NCBI GenBank assembly: GCA_038214085.1
Contig: JBBQSF010000102.1
Location: 1-11,473, forward strand
Direction of reading: 5' to 3'
DNA length: 11,473 bases
Origin: JBBQSF01 sp038214085
GTDB taxonomy: Bacteria; Bacteroidota; Bacteroidia; Bacteroidales; CG2-30-32-10
Numbering within the stretch: the stretch's first letter is position 1; each line of letters opens with the position of its first letter. The translations under genes were made by a program, and so were the position numbers. The notes under the pieces are model-generated. The model saw only the letters and a list, made by a program, of their open reading frames with translations, searched no databases and had not been told where the DNA came from. This document shows positions 1-6,195 of the stretch, piece after piece.

Positions 1-2860
1 CGCTGAATGTTTTATCAAATGTTACGGAACAAGAGCCATTCAAAAGCGTAGCTGTTCCCATTGCAGAAATGGTAACATCCGTTGACACACTTCCATAAAG
101 TACAGCCATATTGTCGCTACCAACAGCAGTTCTCTGAGTAGCAGAACTGGTTTCCTGAAGTTGAACAGCAAGACCGTTGGTGAAAATATTTCCATTGGAA
201 TACAGACCGTAATCAGCACCCTGAGTATACGTTCCGTAAACATTTCCTTGAATATTGGCACCAAAAAGATCTCCATAAAAACCGCCACCAATAGAGGTTG
301 CAGGGGTATTTATTAATTTTCCTGCACCATTTGCATAGGTTGATGAACCATAAACACCGTAATTTACTGAAGCACTGGATCTGTATCCGAGCGATCCCCA
401 ATAAGATCCAAGATTAACAGCACCCAAAACACCACCTGTGCGGCTAAAATCATTATAGGAGAAACCTGCAGTACCAAATGAATATAAATCACCCCAGATG
501 TTATAGCCCACTGCAGCACTATTTGAAATATAAACTCCATAGCCCGATCCATCGTTTTGGGTATCTCTTTCTCTTTGAGCATAACTTGATGATTGACCAT
601 CGCCATCAGCAGTTAACTGTAAATGAAAAAAATAATTAGCAGCTTTATTGGAAAAACCAAGTATGCCAAATTGTTCTGAGGAATTCTGTCCATAAACGCC
701 ATATCCCGAGCCCCCTAAATAGCCATACAGATTTGCACTACTTTGTCCATATGCGCCATAATTACTACTTCCAAGGTAACCTAATTTATTTGCATCAAAT
801 TGACCGTATGCGCCACAACTTGTGCTTCCCAAGTAGCCCAATTTAGCTGCATCAAACTGACCATACGCACCATAGCTAGGGCTGCCCAAATAGCCACTGA
901 TAGCTGGCACTGAAAAGTTTTGACCCCAAACAGCATAATCCCTTCCATTTGCAAATAAACCATAGTCTCCCCCAGTTCCGTAATAACTGTAAGACTTACT
1001 TGTCACACTATTAACAAAGCAATCCGACGAATTGGCTGTACCATTAGTAAAGCTGGTAATTGCTTTTGTTAAAGTGCTCGAAATATATAATAAACCAAAA
1101 TAACTTGAATTATTATCATATATATTAAAATTTGATGCCCGATTAGGACTAATTTGGGTTGTATAATCTGTCCATAAATTCCAGTTTGGTGAGTAATGTT
1201 GATCATCAATCATATCGGCATTCAGGTTTGTGTTTAAAGTTGTAGAAGCAACACTTAATGGAGATGTACCAGTTGCAATTGTTGACATCAACTGACTTGA
1301 GGTAAGTATGTTTCCCACAACGTCTAACATTTGAGTGGGTATTGTTTTATTGATACCCACATAACCTGTTGCATTTTGGATTCTCATGCGAGGCCCTGTA
1401 CCCATTTCAAAAATTTCAAAATCATCAGTAGAAGGTTCGTTACGAATATTCCATTGAAATAATCCAGCTTTTACAAAGCGTATAGAAGCATCACCGTTTG
1501 ATGCATCAATATCAACAGTATTATATCCAGCTGTTGATTTTGTAGAAATAGATGTACCCATTGTTGTTTCAAGACATAAAAGGTAGTTTGGCATAGTTGT
1601 ACCAATTCCCACATTTCCGCTTTCATCAATTACAAGGCGAGTAGCAGACGCAGAATAATCACGGATACTGAATTTTTTATTGCCATCACCACTTGAACTA
1701 TTTGTGGCCCCTATTACCCAATCTTTATCAGCTGCATCAAAATAAATCGAAGACTCAGTACCTACAATATTTGAAATTTTTAAATTTTGGTCAAGTGCTC
1801 CAGATCCGGAAATATGAAGTAAGGTCGAAGGAGTAATGATTCCAATGCCTATATTATCAGTTGTAGGATCTATAGCAAATGTTGCATTGGATGCTCCCCC
1901 ATTTGCCCAATCAAATATCCGGAATGCATTTGACCCATAAGTTCCCAAAATCCATTTATCTCCTCCTGAAGATTTAAAACTAATATACCCGCTATTTGTT
2001 GAGACTGGTTTGTCAATGGAAATAAACGATTGGCCAACACCACTTCCGGAAATAGTAAGTGAAGCAGAGTTATTTCCAACTCCACCTGCTATTAAATTTA
2101 ATGATGCAATACCCGAAGGATTACGAATATCTAGAGTGGCAGTTGGGGTTGTTGTTCCAATACCTATCAGGGCTCCAGTGTTGTACAAAAAGTTATTTGC
2201 AATCCAAGATGCGCCATCGTGACGTAACGTTTGACCTGCAGTGCCAGCAACCAAAGGGCCAGTAACTCCTGTTGGACCGGTTGCTCCGGTTGCGCCATTT
2301 GTACCATTGGTTCCTGCCGCACCGGTTGCCCCATTGGTTCCATTTGCTCCTGCTGCTCCTGTTGGGCCAGTTGCACCTATGGCGCCATTCGTTCCATTTG
2401 TTCCCCCTGTTCCAGTTGGACCTGTTGGTCCGGTTGCTCCGGAAGTTCCTGCATTATTTGCATACAATGCATAAGGCACTGAAAGTAATTGCGATGCACC
2501 TATATTTGTGTAGCTTGTGCCACCTGTTTCGTCCAATTCTGCCTGCAACCAATAATTTCCGCTACTCCATGTTATGGTTGAAAAGGTTCCGCTCAAAACA
2601 GTCCCCTGACCCAAAGTAGACGTAAAAAGACCAAATTGATTGGTGGTTGGTGCATGTCTTTCAGAATATACCACAGTTCCTGATGCAGAACCCTGATGAA
2701 TACTAAGCTTCACACCCAAGGCCTGATTTGCCAGAATTACTCCTGATGAATTTCGGGCTACTGCTTGATAGTTGAAGGCCTGTGGAGCCTGAGCATTAGT
2801 AGTACCTAAGAAAAGCAGCAATACCAAAGCACCTAAAATGGTAAAAATTTGTTTTTTCAT
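1..2860 (-). CDS. Large secreted collagen-like / tail-fibre-like surface protein (C-terminus outside window)
   Basis: This reading frame is open from the ATG at 2860 to the left edge: I checked all 953 complete codons and found no stop. Residues 1-24 form a Sec signal peptide (KK, hydrophobic core, cleavage near NAQ-A). Residues about 25-137 are an N-terminal module often found in Bacteroidota fibre proteins (NYQAVARN, NQFGLF, LLSVPYALYA). A Gly-X-Y collagen-like stretch covers residues 138-203. Four motifs of the GNVGIGTTxP type, as in phage tail fibres and related adhesins, start near residues 232, 336, 416 and 500. Residues 656-731 are four 19-residue GYLGxxxYGxYGQ repeats, followed by more Tyr/Gly-rich beta-type sequence. 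The last visible segment (about 922-953) resembles the beginning of a C-terminal domain of such fibres, recalled from memory. It is probably a trimeric, extended cell-surface fibre or adhesin. It lies 15 bp behind the small T9SS gene and is probably co-transcribed with it. Its ligand is unknown, and no T9SS sorting domain can be seen because the end is missing. Confidence 0.9.
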   Translation of the reverse strand, partial: MKKQIFTILGALVLLLFLGTTNAQAPQAFNYQAVARNSSGVILANQALGVKLSIHQGSASGTVVYSERHAPTTNQFGLFTSTLGQGTVLSGTFSTITWSSGNYWLQAELDETGGTSYTNIGASQLLSVPYALYANNAGTSGATGPTGPTGTGGTNGTNGAIGATGPTGAAGANGTNGATGAAGTNGTNGATGATGPTGVTGPLVAGTAGQTLRHDGASWIANNFLYNTGALIGIGTTTPTATLDIRNPSGIASLNLIAGGVGNNSASLTISGSGVGQSFISIDKPVSTNSGYISFKSSGGDKWILGTYGSNAFRIFDWANGGASNATFAIDPTTDNIGIGIITPSTLLHISGSGALDQNLKISNIVGTESSIYFDAADKDWVIGATNSSSGDGNKKFSIRDYSASATRLVIDESGNVGIGTTMPNYLLCLETTMGTSISTKSTAGYNTVDIDASNGDASIRFVKAGLFQWNIRNEPSTDDFEIFEMGTGPRMRIQNATGYVGINKTIPTQMLDVVGNILTSSQLMSTIATGTSPLSVASTTLNTNLNADMIDDQHYSPNWNLWTDYTTQISPNRASNFNIYDNNSSYFGLLYISSTLTKAITSFTNGTANSSDCFVNSVTSKSYSYYGTGGDYGLFANGRDYAVWGQNFSVPAISGYLGSPSYGAYGQFDAAKLGYLGSTSCGAYGQFDANKLGYLGSSNYGAYGQSSANLYGYLGGSGYGVYGQNSSEQFGILGFSNKAANYFFHLQLTADGDGQSSSYAQRERDTQNDGSGYGVYISNSAAVGYNIWGDLYSFGTAGFSYNDFSRTGGVLGAVNLGSYWGSLGYRSSASVNYGVYGSSTYANGAGKLINTPATSIGGGFYGDLFGANIQGNVYGTYTQGADYGLYSNGNIFTNGLAVQLQETSSATQRTAVGSDNMAVLYGSVSTDVTISAMGTATLLNGSCSVTFDKTFS
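668..895 (-). repeat. Four tandem 57-bp units encoding GYLGxxxYGxYGQ repeats
   Basis: Read on the minus strand, four consecutive 19-codon units start at 895, 838, 781 and 724. Each begins with Gly-(Tyr)-Leu-Gly and carries YGAYGQ or YGVYGQ in the middle (CGAYGQ in unit 2). A degenerate fifth unit starts at 667 with GILG. The units diverge at the DNA level (Ser/Pro, Asn, Thr/Ser and Cys replacements), so this is a protein-level structural repeat of some age rather than a freshly expanded array. Such short Gly/Tyr repeats suit a stacked beta-strand fibre shaft; this structural reading is inference. Confidence 0.85.
2252..2449 (-). repeat. Collagen-like Gly-X-Y repeat region of the left fibre protein
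   Basis: Twenty-two consecutive Gly-X-Y triplets occupy residues 138-203. Common triplets are GAT, GPT, GTN and GAA. Thr or Asn dominates the Y position and Pro occurs only at X, as in bacterial collagen-like proteins, which lack hydroxyproline. The stretch joins the N-terminal module to the 'GIGT' motif region and presumably forms a triple helix. The antisense strand of this repeat produces a false Pro/Val-rich reading frame. Confidence 0.9.
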
Positions 2861-2875
2861 AATTATTTGTTTTTA

Positions 2876-3361
2876 TTAATACACTAAGTTTATTTTATGG
2901 ATACTTCTGTCTTTTTTTGAGGCAGTTGATATTTCAAGCATATAAATCCCCTGGCTGTTCGAGCTGATATCGAATTTCTTGTTATTTATTCCCTGAACAG
3001 GTGAAATAGTTTCAGTGAGTATGATCTGACCTACCAGATTGTAAATTTTAATTGTCCGGCTTTTTTCATCAGAAGAATTAAAGGAAAGGCTGAATTGTCC
3101 AGAAGTTGGATTTGGATATATCAATACTTCACCTGATGGCAATTCATTTTCAGTAATAGAAACAAAAAAATCCTCCGGTTGCTGAAAACCCTGAGTTAGA
3201 ATGTTTGAAGTTCCGGAAAAAGTTTGAACCATGGTCATTTCTGCTACGGTAAAAGATAAGCTGCCCGATGCTGAAGTATAATATCCTCCCGAGGAGGTAA
3301 TTACTGTAGGGGTTAATGTTTGGGATTGACTGTTATATGCAATACACAGTAAAATTCCCAT
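2876..3361 (-). CDS. Small secreted protein with T9SS type A sorting domain
   Basis: This 161-residue protein has three parts. A hydrophobic export signal ends near residue 14 (SQSQ). A short segment of about 60 residues follows (ITSSGGYYT, GSLSFTVAEMTMVQTF, LTQGFQQPEDF); I recognise this type of segment from many Bacteroidota proteins, but it has no known function. A T9SS type A C-terminal sorting domain covers about 78-161, with its usual landmarks YPNPTSGQF, IKIYNLVGQ, QGIYMLEI and a basic/hydrophobic end. The protein is therefore expected to cross the outer membrane and be surface-attached or released. The n-region looks too short: the codons just upstream of the ATG read Y-KKK-SSLFF, an ideal signal-peptide start, but that frame has no start codon before the TAG at 3404-3406. 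The gene precedes the fibre gene by 15 bp, suggesting an operon in which this protein partners or anchors the fibre (inference). Confidence 0.88.
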   Translation of the reverse strand: MGILLCIAYNSQSQTLTPTVITSSGGYYTSASGSLSFTVAEMTMVQTFSGTSNILTQGFQQPEDFFVSITENELPSGEVLIYPNPTSGQFSLSFNSSDEKSRTIKIYNLVGQIILTETISPVQGINNKKFDISSNSQGIYMLEISTASKKDRSIHKINLVY

Positions 3362-3430
3362 AAAAAATAGGGAAGATTTTTTTTTATACGATACGTTTAG
3401 TACCTATTAATTTATATTATATAGAAAATA

Positions 3431-3493
3431 TTTTGCTTTTAGAATAAATATTATCAAAGCAAAAATATAAAAATAATTTCTTGAAAAGCAAAA
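3431..3493. repeat. Three copies of a 9-bp element (AAAGCAAAA) between divergent genes
   Basis: Exact copies lie at 3456-3464 and 3485-3493, with an inverted copy (TTTTGCTTT) at 3431-3439. The centres are 25 and 29 bp apart. The first two copies (inverted and direct) could form a 9-bp hairpin in the 5' leader and promoter of the small T9SS gene, and the third overlaps its putative -33 TTTG. They may be regulator binding sites, or simply a by-product of A/T-rich promoter sequence. Confidence 0.35.
3460..3492 (-). promoter_or_regulatory. Putative Bacteroidota sigma-ABfr-type promoter for the T9SS/fibre unit
   Basis: On the minus strand, TTTG (3492-3489) is followed after 21 nt by TATTTTTG (3467-3460), which fits the Bacteroidota -33 TTTG / -7 TAnnTTTG promoter pattern. 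Transcription would begin around 3450, leaving a leader of about 90 nt before the ATG at 3361. The surrounding sequence is very A/T-rich, so chance matches are possible. Confidence 0.45.
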
Positions 3494-3574
3494 TAATTTT
3501 CAGAATTCATCTTTAATCGAGTAAACAATAGCTACAATTCAGAATTTGATTTTTTTAATTCATTTAACTTTTGC

Positions 3575-3582
3575 TACTTTTG
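3575..3582 (+). promoter_or_regulatory. Putative -7 promoter element of rocD
   Basis: TACTTTTG matches TAnnTTTG exactly and ends 32 nt before the rocD ATG. The nearest upstream TTTG (3545-3548) is 26 nt away, somewhat too far for a good -33 element, so only the -7 part is convincing. No Shine-Dalgarno sequence is seen before the ATG, as is usual in this phylum. Confidence 0.45.
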
Positions 3583-3614
3583 TAAAAATAATAACTTAAA
3601 AAACACAAATATTT

Positions 3615-4859
3615 ATGGAAGCTGCTATTAAAGACCCTATGCTATCAGAAAAAGCACAACAACTTATTGATCTCGAGAGTAAATACGGAGCTCATAATTA
3701 TCATCCACTGCCTGTTGTTCTTGCAAAAGGAAACGGTGTTTATGTATGGGATGTTGATGGGAAAAAATATTTTGATTTCCTTTCAGCATACTCTGCTGTA
3801 AACCAAGGTCACTGCCACCCAAAAATCATTAATGCAATGAGAGATCAAGCTGAGACTATGACTTTAACTTCTCGTGCCTTTTATAACGACTGCCTTGGCG
3901 AATATGAAAAATATGTAACAGAATTCTTTGGTTACGATAAAGTTTTGCCTATGAATACAGGAGCTGAAGCAGATGAAACGGCCATTAAACTTTGCCGTCG
4001 TTGGGGTTATGACAAAAAAGGTATTGCTGAAAATCAAGCAAAAATCATTGTTTGCGAAGGAAACTTCCACGGCAGAACCACAACAATCGTTTCATTCTCA
4101 ACAGATCCCGAATCCTATGGAGGTTTTGGCCCATTCACACCAGGATTTATCACAATACCTTACAATGATCTTCCTGCATTGGAAAATGCACTTCAGGATC
4201 CAAATGTTGCAGGTTTTCTTGTTGAACCAATTCAGGGTGAAGCTGGTGTTTTTGTGCCAGACGAAGGATATTTAGCAAAATCGTTCGAACTTTGCAAATC
4301 CAAAAATGTTTTATTTATTGCTGATGAAGTTCAAACAGGTATTGCACGTACAGGAAAATTGCTGGCATGCGACCACGAAGGTGTTCATCCTGACATATTA
4401 ATTTTAGGTAAAGCTTTATCAGGTGGCACATATCCTGTATCAGCAGTATTATCAAATGATGAAATTATGCTTTGCATTAAACCAGGTCAGCATGGTTCTA
4501 CTTTTGGTGGAAATCCTGTTGCGGCTAAAGTTGCGATAGCAGCTCTTGAAGTTGTTAAAAATGAAGAATTAGCTGATAGAGCTGAAAAAATGGGCGAACT
4601 TTTCCGCAGTGAATTACGAAAAATTGAATCGCCAATGATTTCACTGGTACGTGGAAAAGGTTTGTTGAATGCTATGGTTATTAAACCAACGAATGGTAAA
4701 GAAGCTTGGGATGTTTGTATAGAAATGAGAAATAATGGTTTATTAGCAAAACCAACGCATGGTGACATTATTCGTTTCGCACCACCATTAGTTATTTCAG
4801 AAGGACAAATTATGGAAGCCATTGAAATTATTAAGAAATCAATTTTGGCATTCGAATAA
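3615..4859 (+). CDS. rocD: Ornithine--oxo-acid aminotransferase (EC 2.6.1.13)
   Basis: This 414-residue, full-length class III aminotransferase uses pyridoxal phosphate to move the delta-amino group of ornithine to 2-oxoglutarate. The product is glutamate semialdehyde, which leads to proline or glutamate; the enzyme should be cytosolic. It matches the remembered human OAT sequence closely with a constant offset of 26 residues. Lys266 (LILGKALSGG) is the Schiff-base lysine (human K292), and Asp237 (FIADEVQTG) corresponds to D263. Arg154 (NFHGR), Glu209 (IQGEA) and Arg387 (IIRFAPP) correspond to R180, E235 and R413. Tyr29 (GAHNYHPLP) and Tyr59 (SAYSAVNQG) correspond to Y55 and Y85, which set ornithine specificity. 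This makes ornithine a better call than acetylornithine. The gene stands alone, divergent from the T9SS/fibre unit, with no arginase or proline gene nearby. Confidence 0.96.
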   Translation: MEAAIKDPMLSEKAQQLIDLESKYGAHNYHPLPVVLAKGNGVYVWDVDGKKYFDFLSAYSAVNQGHCHPKIINAMRDQAETMTLTSRAFYNDCLGEYEKYVTEFFGYDKVLPMNTGAEADETAIKLCRRWGYDKKGIAENQAKIIVCEGNFHGRTTTIVSFSTDPESYGGFGPFTPGFITIPYNDLPALENALQDPNVAGFLVEPIQGEAGVFVPDEGYLAKSFELCKSKNVLFIADEVQTGIARTGKLLACDHEGVHPDILILGKALSGGTYPVSAVLSNDEIMLCIKPGQHGSTFGGNPVAAKVAIAALEVVKNEELADRAEKMGELFRSELRKIESPMISLVRGKGLLNAMVIKPTNGKEAWDVCIEMRNNGLLAKPTHGDIIRFAPPLVISEGQIMEAIEIIKKSILAFE

Positions 4860-4875
4860 AAAAATAAAATTCGCC

Positions 4876-4919
4876 AAAAAAAAGAAGCTGATTCAAATTG
4901 AATCAGCTTCTTTTTTTTT
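4876..4919. terminator. Bidirectional intrinsic terminator between rocD and the NYN-LOTUS gene
   Basis: The arms at 4884-4896 and 4898-4910 are perfectly complementary (GAAGCTGATTC and its reverse complement around an A/T centre). This gives an 11-bp stem with a 5-nt loop. Eight A residues precede the stem (4876-4883) and nine T residues follow it (4911-4919). The structure is therefore a rho-independent terminator on both strands. It lies 16 nt after the rocD stop and 26 nt beyond the stop of the convergent gene. Confidence 0.88.
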
Positions 4920-4945
4920 ATTGCAATTGCAAAAAAAATGGTTGT

Positions 4946-5728
4946 CTACTTATTTTTAATATATATAAGTTTAATATTGTTTTTCCCGGTATCGCGTTCG
5001 TCAATTTCAAATTTATTCATGCTTCTGATTAATGGCAACATTTTAGGAAAACCATAATTACGTGGATCAAAATCAGGCTTTTTCTTTAACAATAAATTAC
5101 CCAATTCGCCCAAGAAAGTCCAGCCGTTTTCGTCAGCTAAATCGGCAATGCTTACGGTAAATAGCTTAATTATTCCGGGGTCAATTTTATTTAAAGGGCT
5201 ATTTACTGATTTAATAGTTTTTTGTGATACTTTTTCACTTCCAATTTCCGAAGTTGTTTCAATTTCTGGTTTTAAAATTTCAAGGTATATAAACTTATCA
5301 CAAGCTGTTATAAACGGACTCAAGGTTTTCTTTTCCCCAATTCCAATCACTTTCATTCCAGCTTCCCGCAATCGTGTAGCCAATCGTGTAAAATCGCTGT
5401 CGCTCGAAACAATACAAAATCCATCGACTTTTCCCGTGTATAAAATATCCATGGCATCAATTATCAGCGCACTGTCTGATGAATTTTTTCCAGTAGAATA
5501 ACTGTACTGCTGAATAGGTGTAATTGCGTTGTCCAAAAGAACTTTTTTCCAACCCGAAACAGTAGGCTTAGTCCAATCGGCATAGATTCTTTTAAAAGTA
5601 GGAATACCATATTTTGCAATTTCTTCAAACATTTCCTTCACATTTACATAAGGAACATTATCAGCATCAATAAGTACAGCAAGTTTTAGGTCGGTTTTTG
5701 TTTCCATATTATCAATTATATGTTTCAT
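4946..5728 (-). CDS. NYN-domain protein with C-terminal LOTUS/OST-HTH domain (putative RNA-acting protein)
   Basis: This is a 260-residue soluble protein. Residues about 15-150 form an NYN (LabA/DUF88, PIN-like) domain with the acidic residues expected for a metal-dependent nuclease site: Asp21/Asp23 (LIDADN), Asp85 and Asp91/Asp94 (SSDSALIIDAMD), and Asp110/Asp112 (SSDSDF). A Ser/Lys-rich linker follows at about 153-183. A small helical domain at about 185-245 (ending in FDPRNYGFPKMLPLIR) matches the LOTUS/OST-HTH type, which binds RNA in other proteins. NYN plus LOTUS is a known pairing in bacteria and in eukaryotic MARF1-like proteins, usually taken to mean RNA processing or degradation. 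No substrate can be deduced here. The start could instead be the ATG at 5707 (METKTDLK), which lies nearer the domain. The gene is monocistronic and converges on rocD. Confidence 0.85.
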   Translation of the reverse strand: MKHIIDNMETKTDLKLAVLIDADNVPYVNVKEMFEEIAKYGIPTFKRIYADWTKPTVSGWKKVLLDNAITPIQQYSYSTGKNSSDSALIIDAMDILYTGKVDGFCIVSSDSDFTRLATRLREAGMKVIGIGEKKTLSPFITACDKFIYLEILKPEIETTSEIGSEKVSQKTIKSVNSPLNKIDPGIIKLFTVSIADLADENGWTFLGELGNLLLKKKPDFDPRNYGFPKMLPLIRSMNKFEIDERDTGKNNIKLIYIKNK

Positions 5729-5876
5729 GAATTCAGTAATTCACAGGTATAAATGTAGGCTTTTTTTTGAAAGGGCTATATATTGCATACATAAAAAGCT
5801 AAAAATAACATAATATATTCAACTCTATTTTATATTAATACTTACCCGACACATTTTAGTAAAAAGCCTGAATTAA

Positions 5877-6152
5877 GGCGTCTGTCAACTGGCAGATTCC
5901 AATAACAAACCCTCTTCAGATAATTCAATAAAAATAACTATTACAAGTAACATTTCTCAAAACATTTCCATTTCGCTGTTCGATTTGAACGGAAAACTTG
6001 TATCATTTGATAAAACACAAGTATTGGAATGCAGGAGCATTCTATCAGTTGGCACTCATGAAGCACCAAAAGGTGTCTGTTTTTTAAAATTGGCAATTTT
6101 CTCCATTCCTTTTCACTTTACAAAAGTATATGCAATACAAGGCAGAAATTAA
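5877..6152 (+). pseudogene. Remnant of a T9SS type A C-terminal sorting domain
   Basis: The frame following the TAA at 5874-5876 stays open to the TAA at 6150-6152 but contains no ATG or GTG, and TTG only well inside the domain. Its translation follows the sorting-domain pattern from start to end: NNKPSSDNSIKITI at 5901-5942 (compare YPNP...), SISLFDLNGKLVS at 5967-6005, VGTHEAPKGVCFLKLA at 6048-6095, and a basic/hydrophobic end (FTKVYAIQ). The body of the cargo protein and its signal peptide are absent. This is best read as the tail of a deleted T9SS-secreted protein. It overlaps the longest possible reading frame of the kinase downstream. The stretch 5729-5876 before it is A/T-rich and shows nothing else. 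Confidence 0.6.
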
Positions 6153-6165
6153 CATATTTTTTATG

Positions 6166-6173
6166 TATGTTTG
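6166..6173 (+). promoter_or_regulatory. Putative -7 promoter element of the kinase/regulator operon
   Basis: TATGTTTG matches TAnnTTTG exactly and ends 22 nt before the ATG at 6196. No clear TTTG is seen at the -33 distance. If this motif is used, the upstream ATGs at 6130 and 6163 would lie outside the transcript, which supports 6196 as the translation start. Confidence 0.5.
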
Positions 6174-6195
6174 TAATCGCAAATGTATAAGATTG

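Noticed and set aside
668..895. CRISPR-like or intergenic tandem repeat
   Set aside because: The units are adjoining, in frame and diverged, with no spacers. They are coding repeats in the fibre gene.
40..963. Several short minus-strand reading frames near the left edge
   Set aside because: They are out of frame with the continuous 953-codon fibre frame and have no protein features of their own.
2231..2619. Plus-strand Cys/Ser-rich and Pro/Val-rich reading frames over the collagen-like region
   Set aside because: They are antisense shadows of the Gly-X-Y repeat, whose regular GC-rich third positions keep other frames open. The minus-strand frame is continuous with a signal peptide and conserved module.
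1..2860. Prophage tail-fibre gene
   Set aside because: Motifs resemble tail fibres, but the protein has a Sec signal peptide, no phage genes are adjacent, and such proteins are common chromosomal surface proteins in Bacteroidota.
6121..6128. CAAAAGTA, a minus-strand TAnnTTTG match
   Set aside because: It is almost 400 nt from the nearest minus-strand start (5728) and lies inside the sorting-domain relic. Probably chance.
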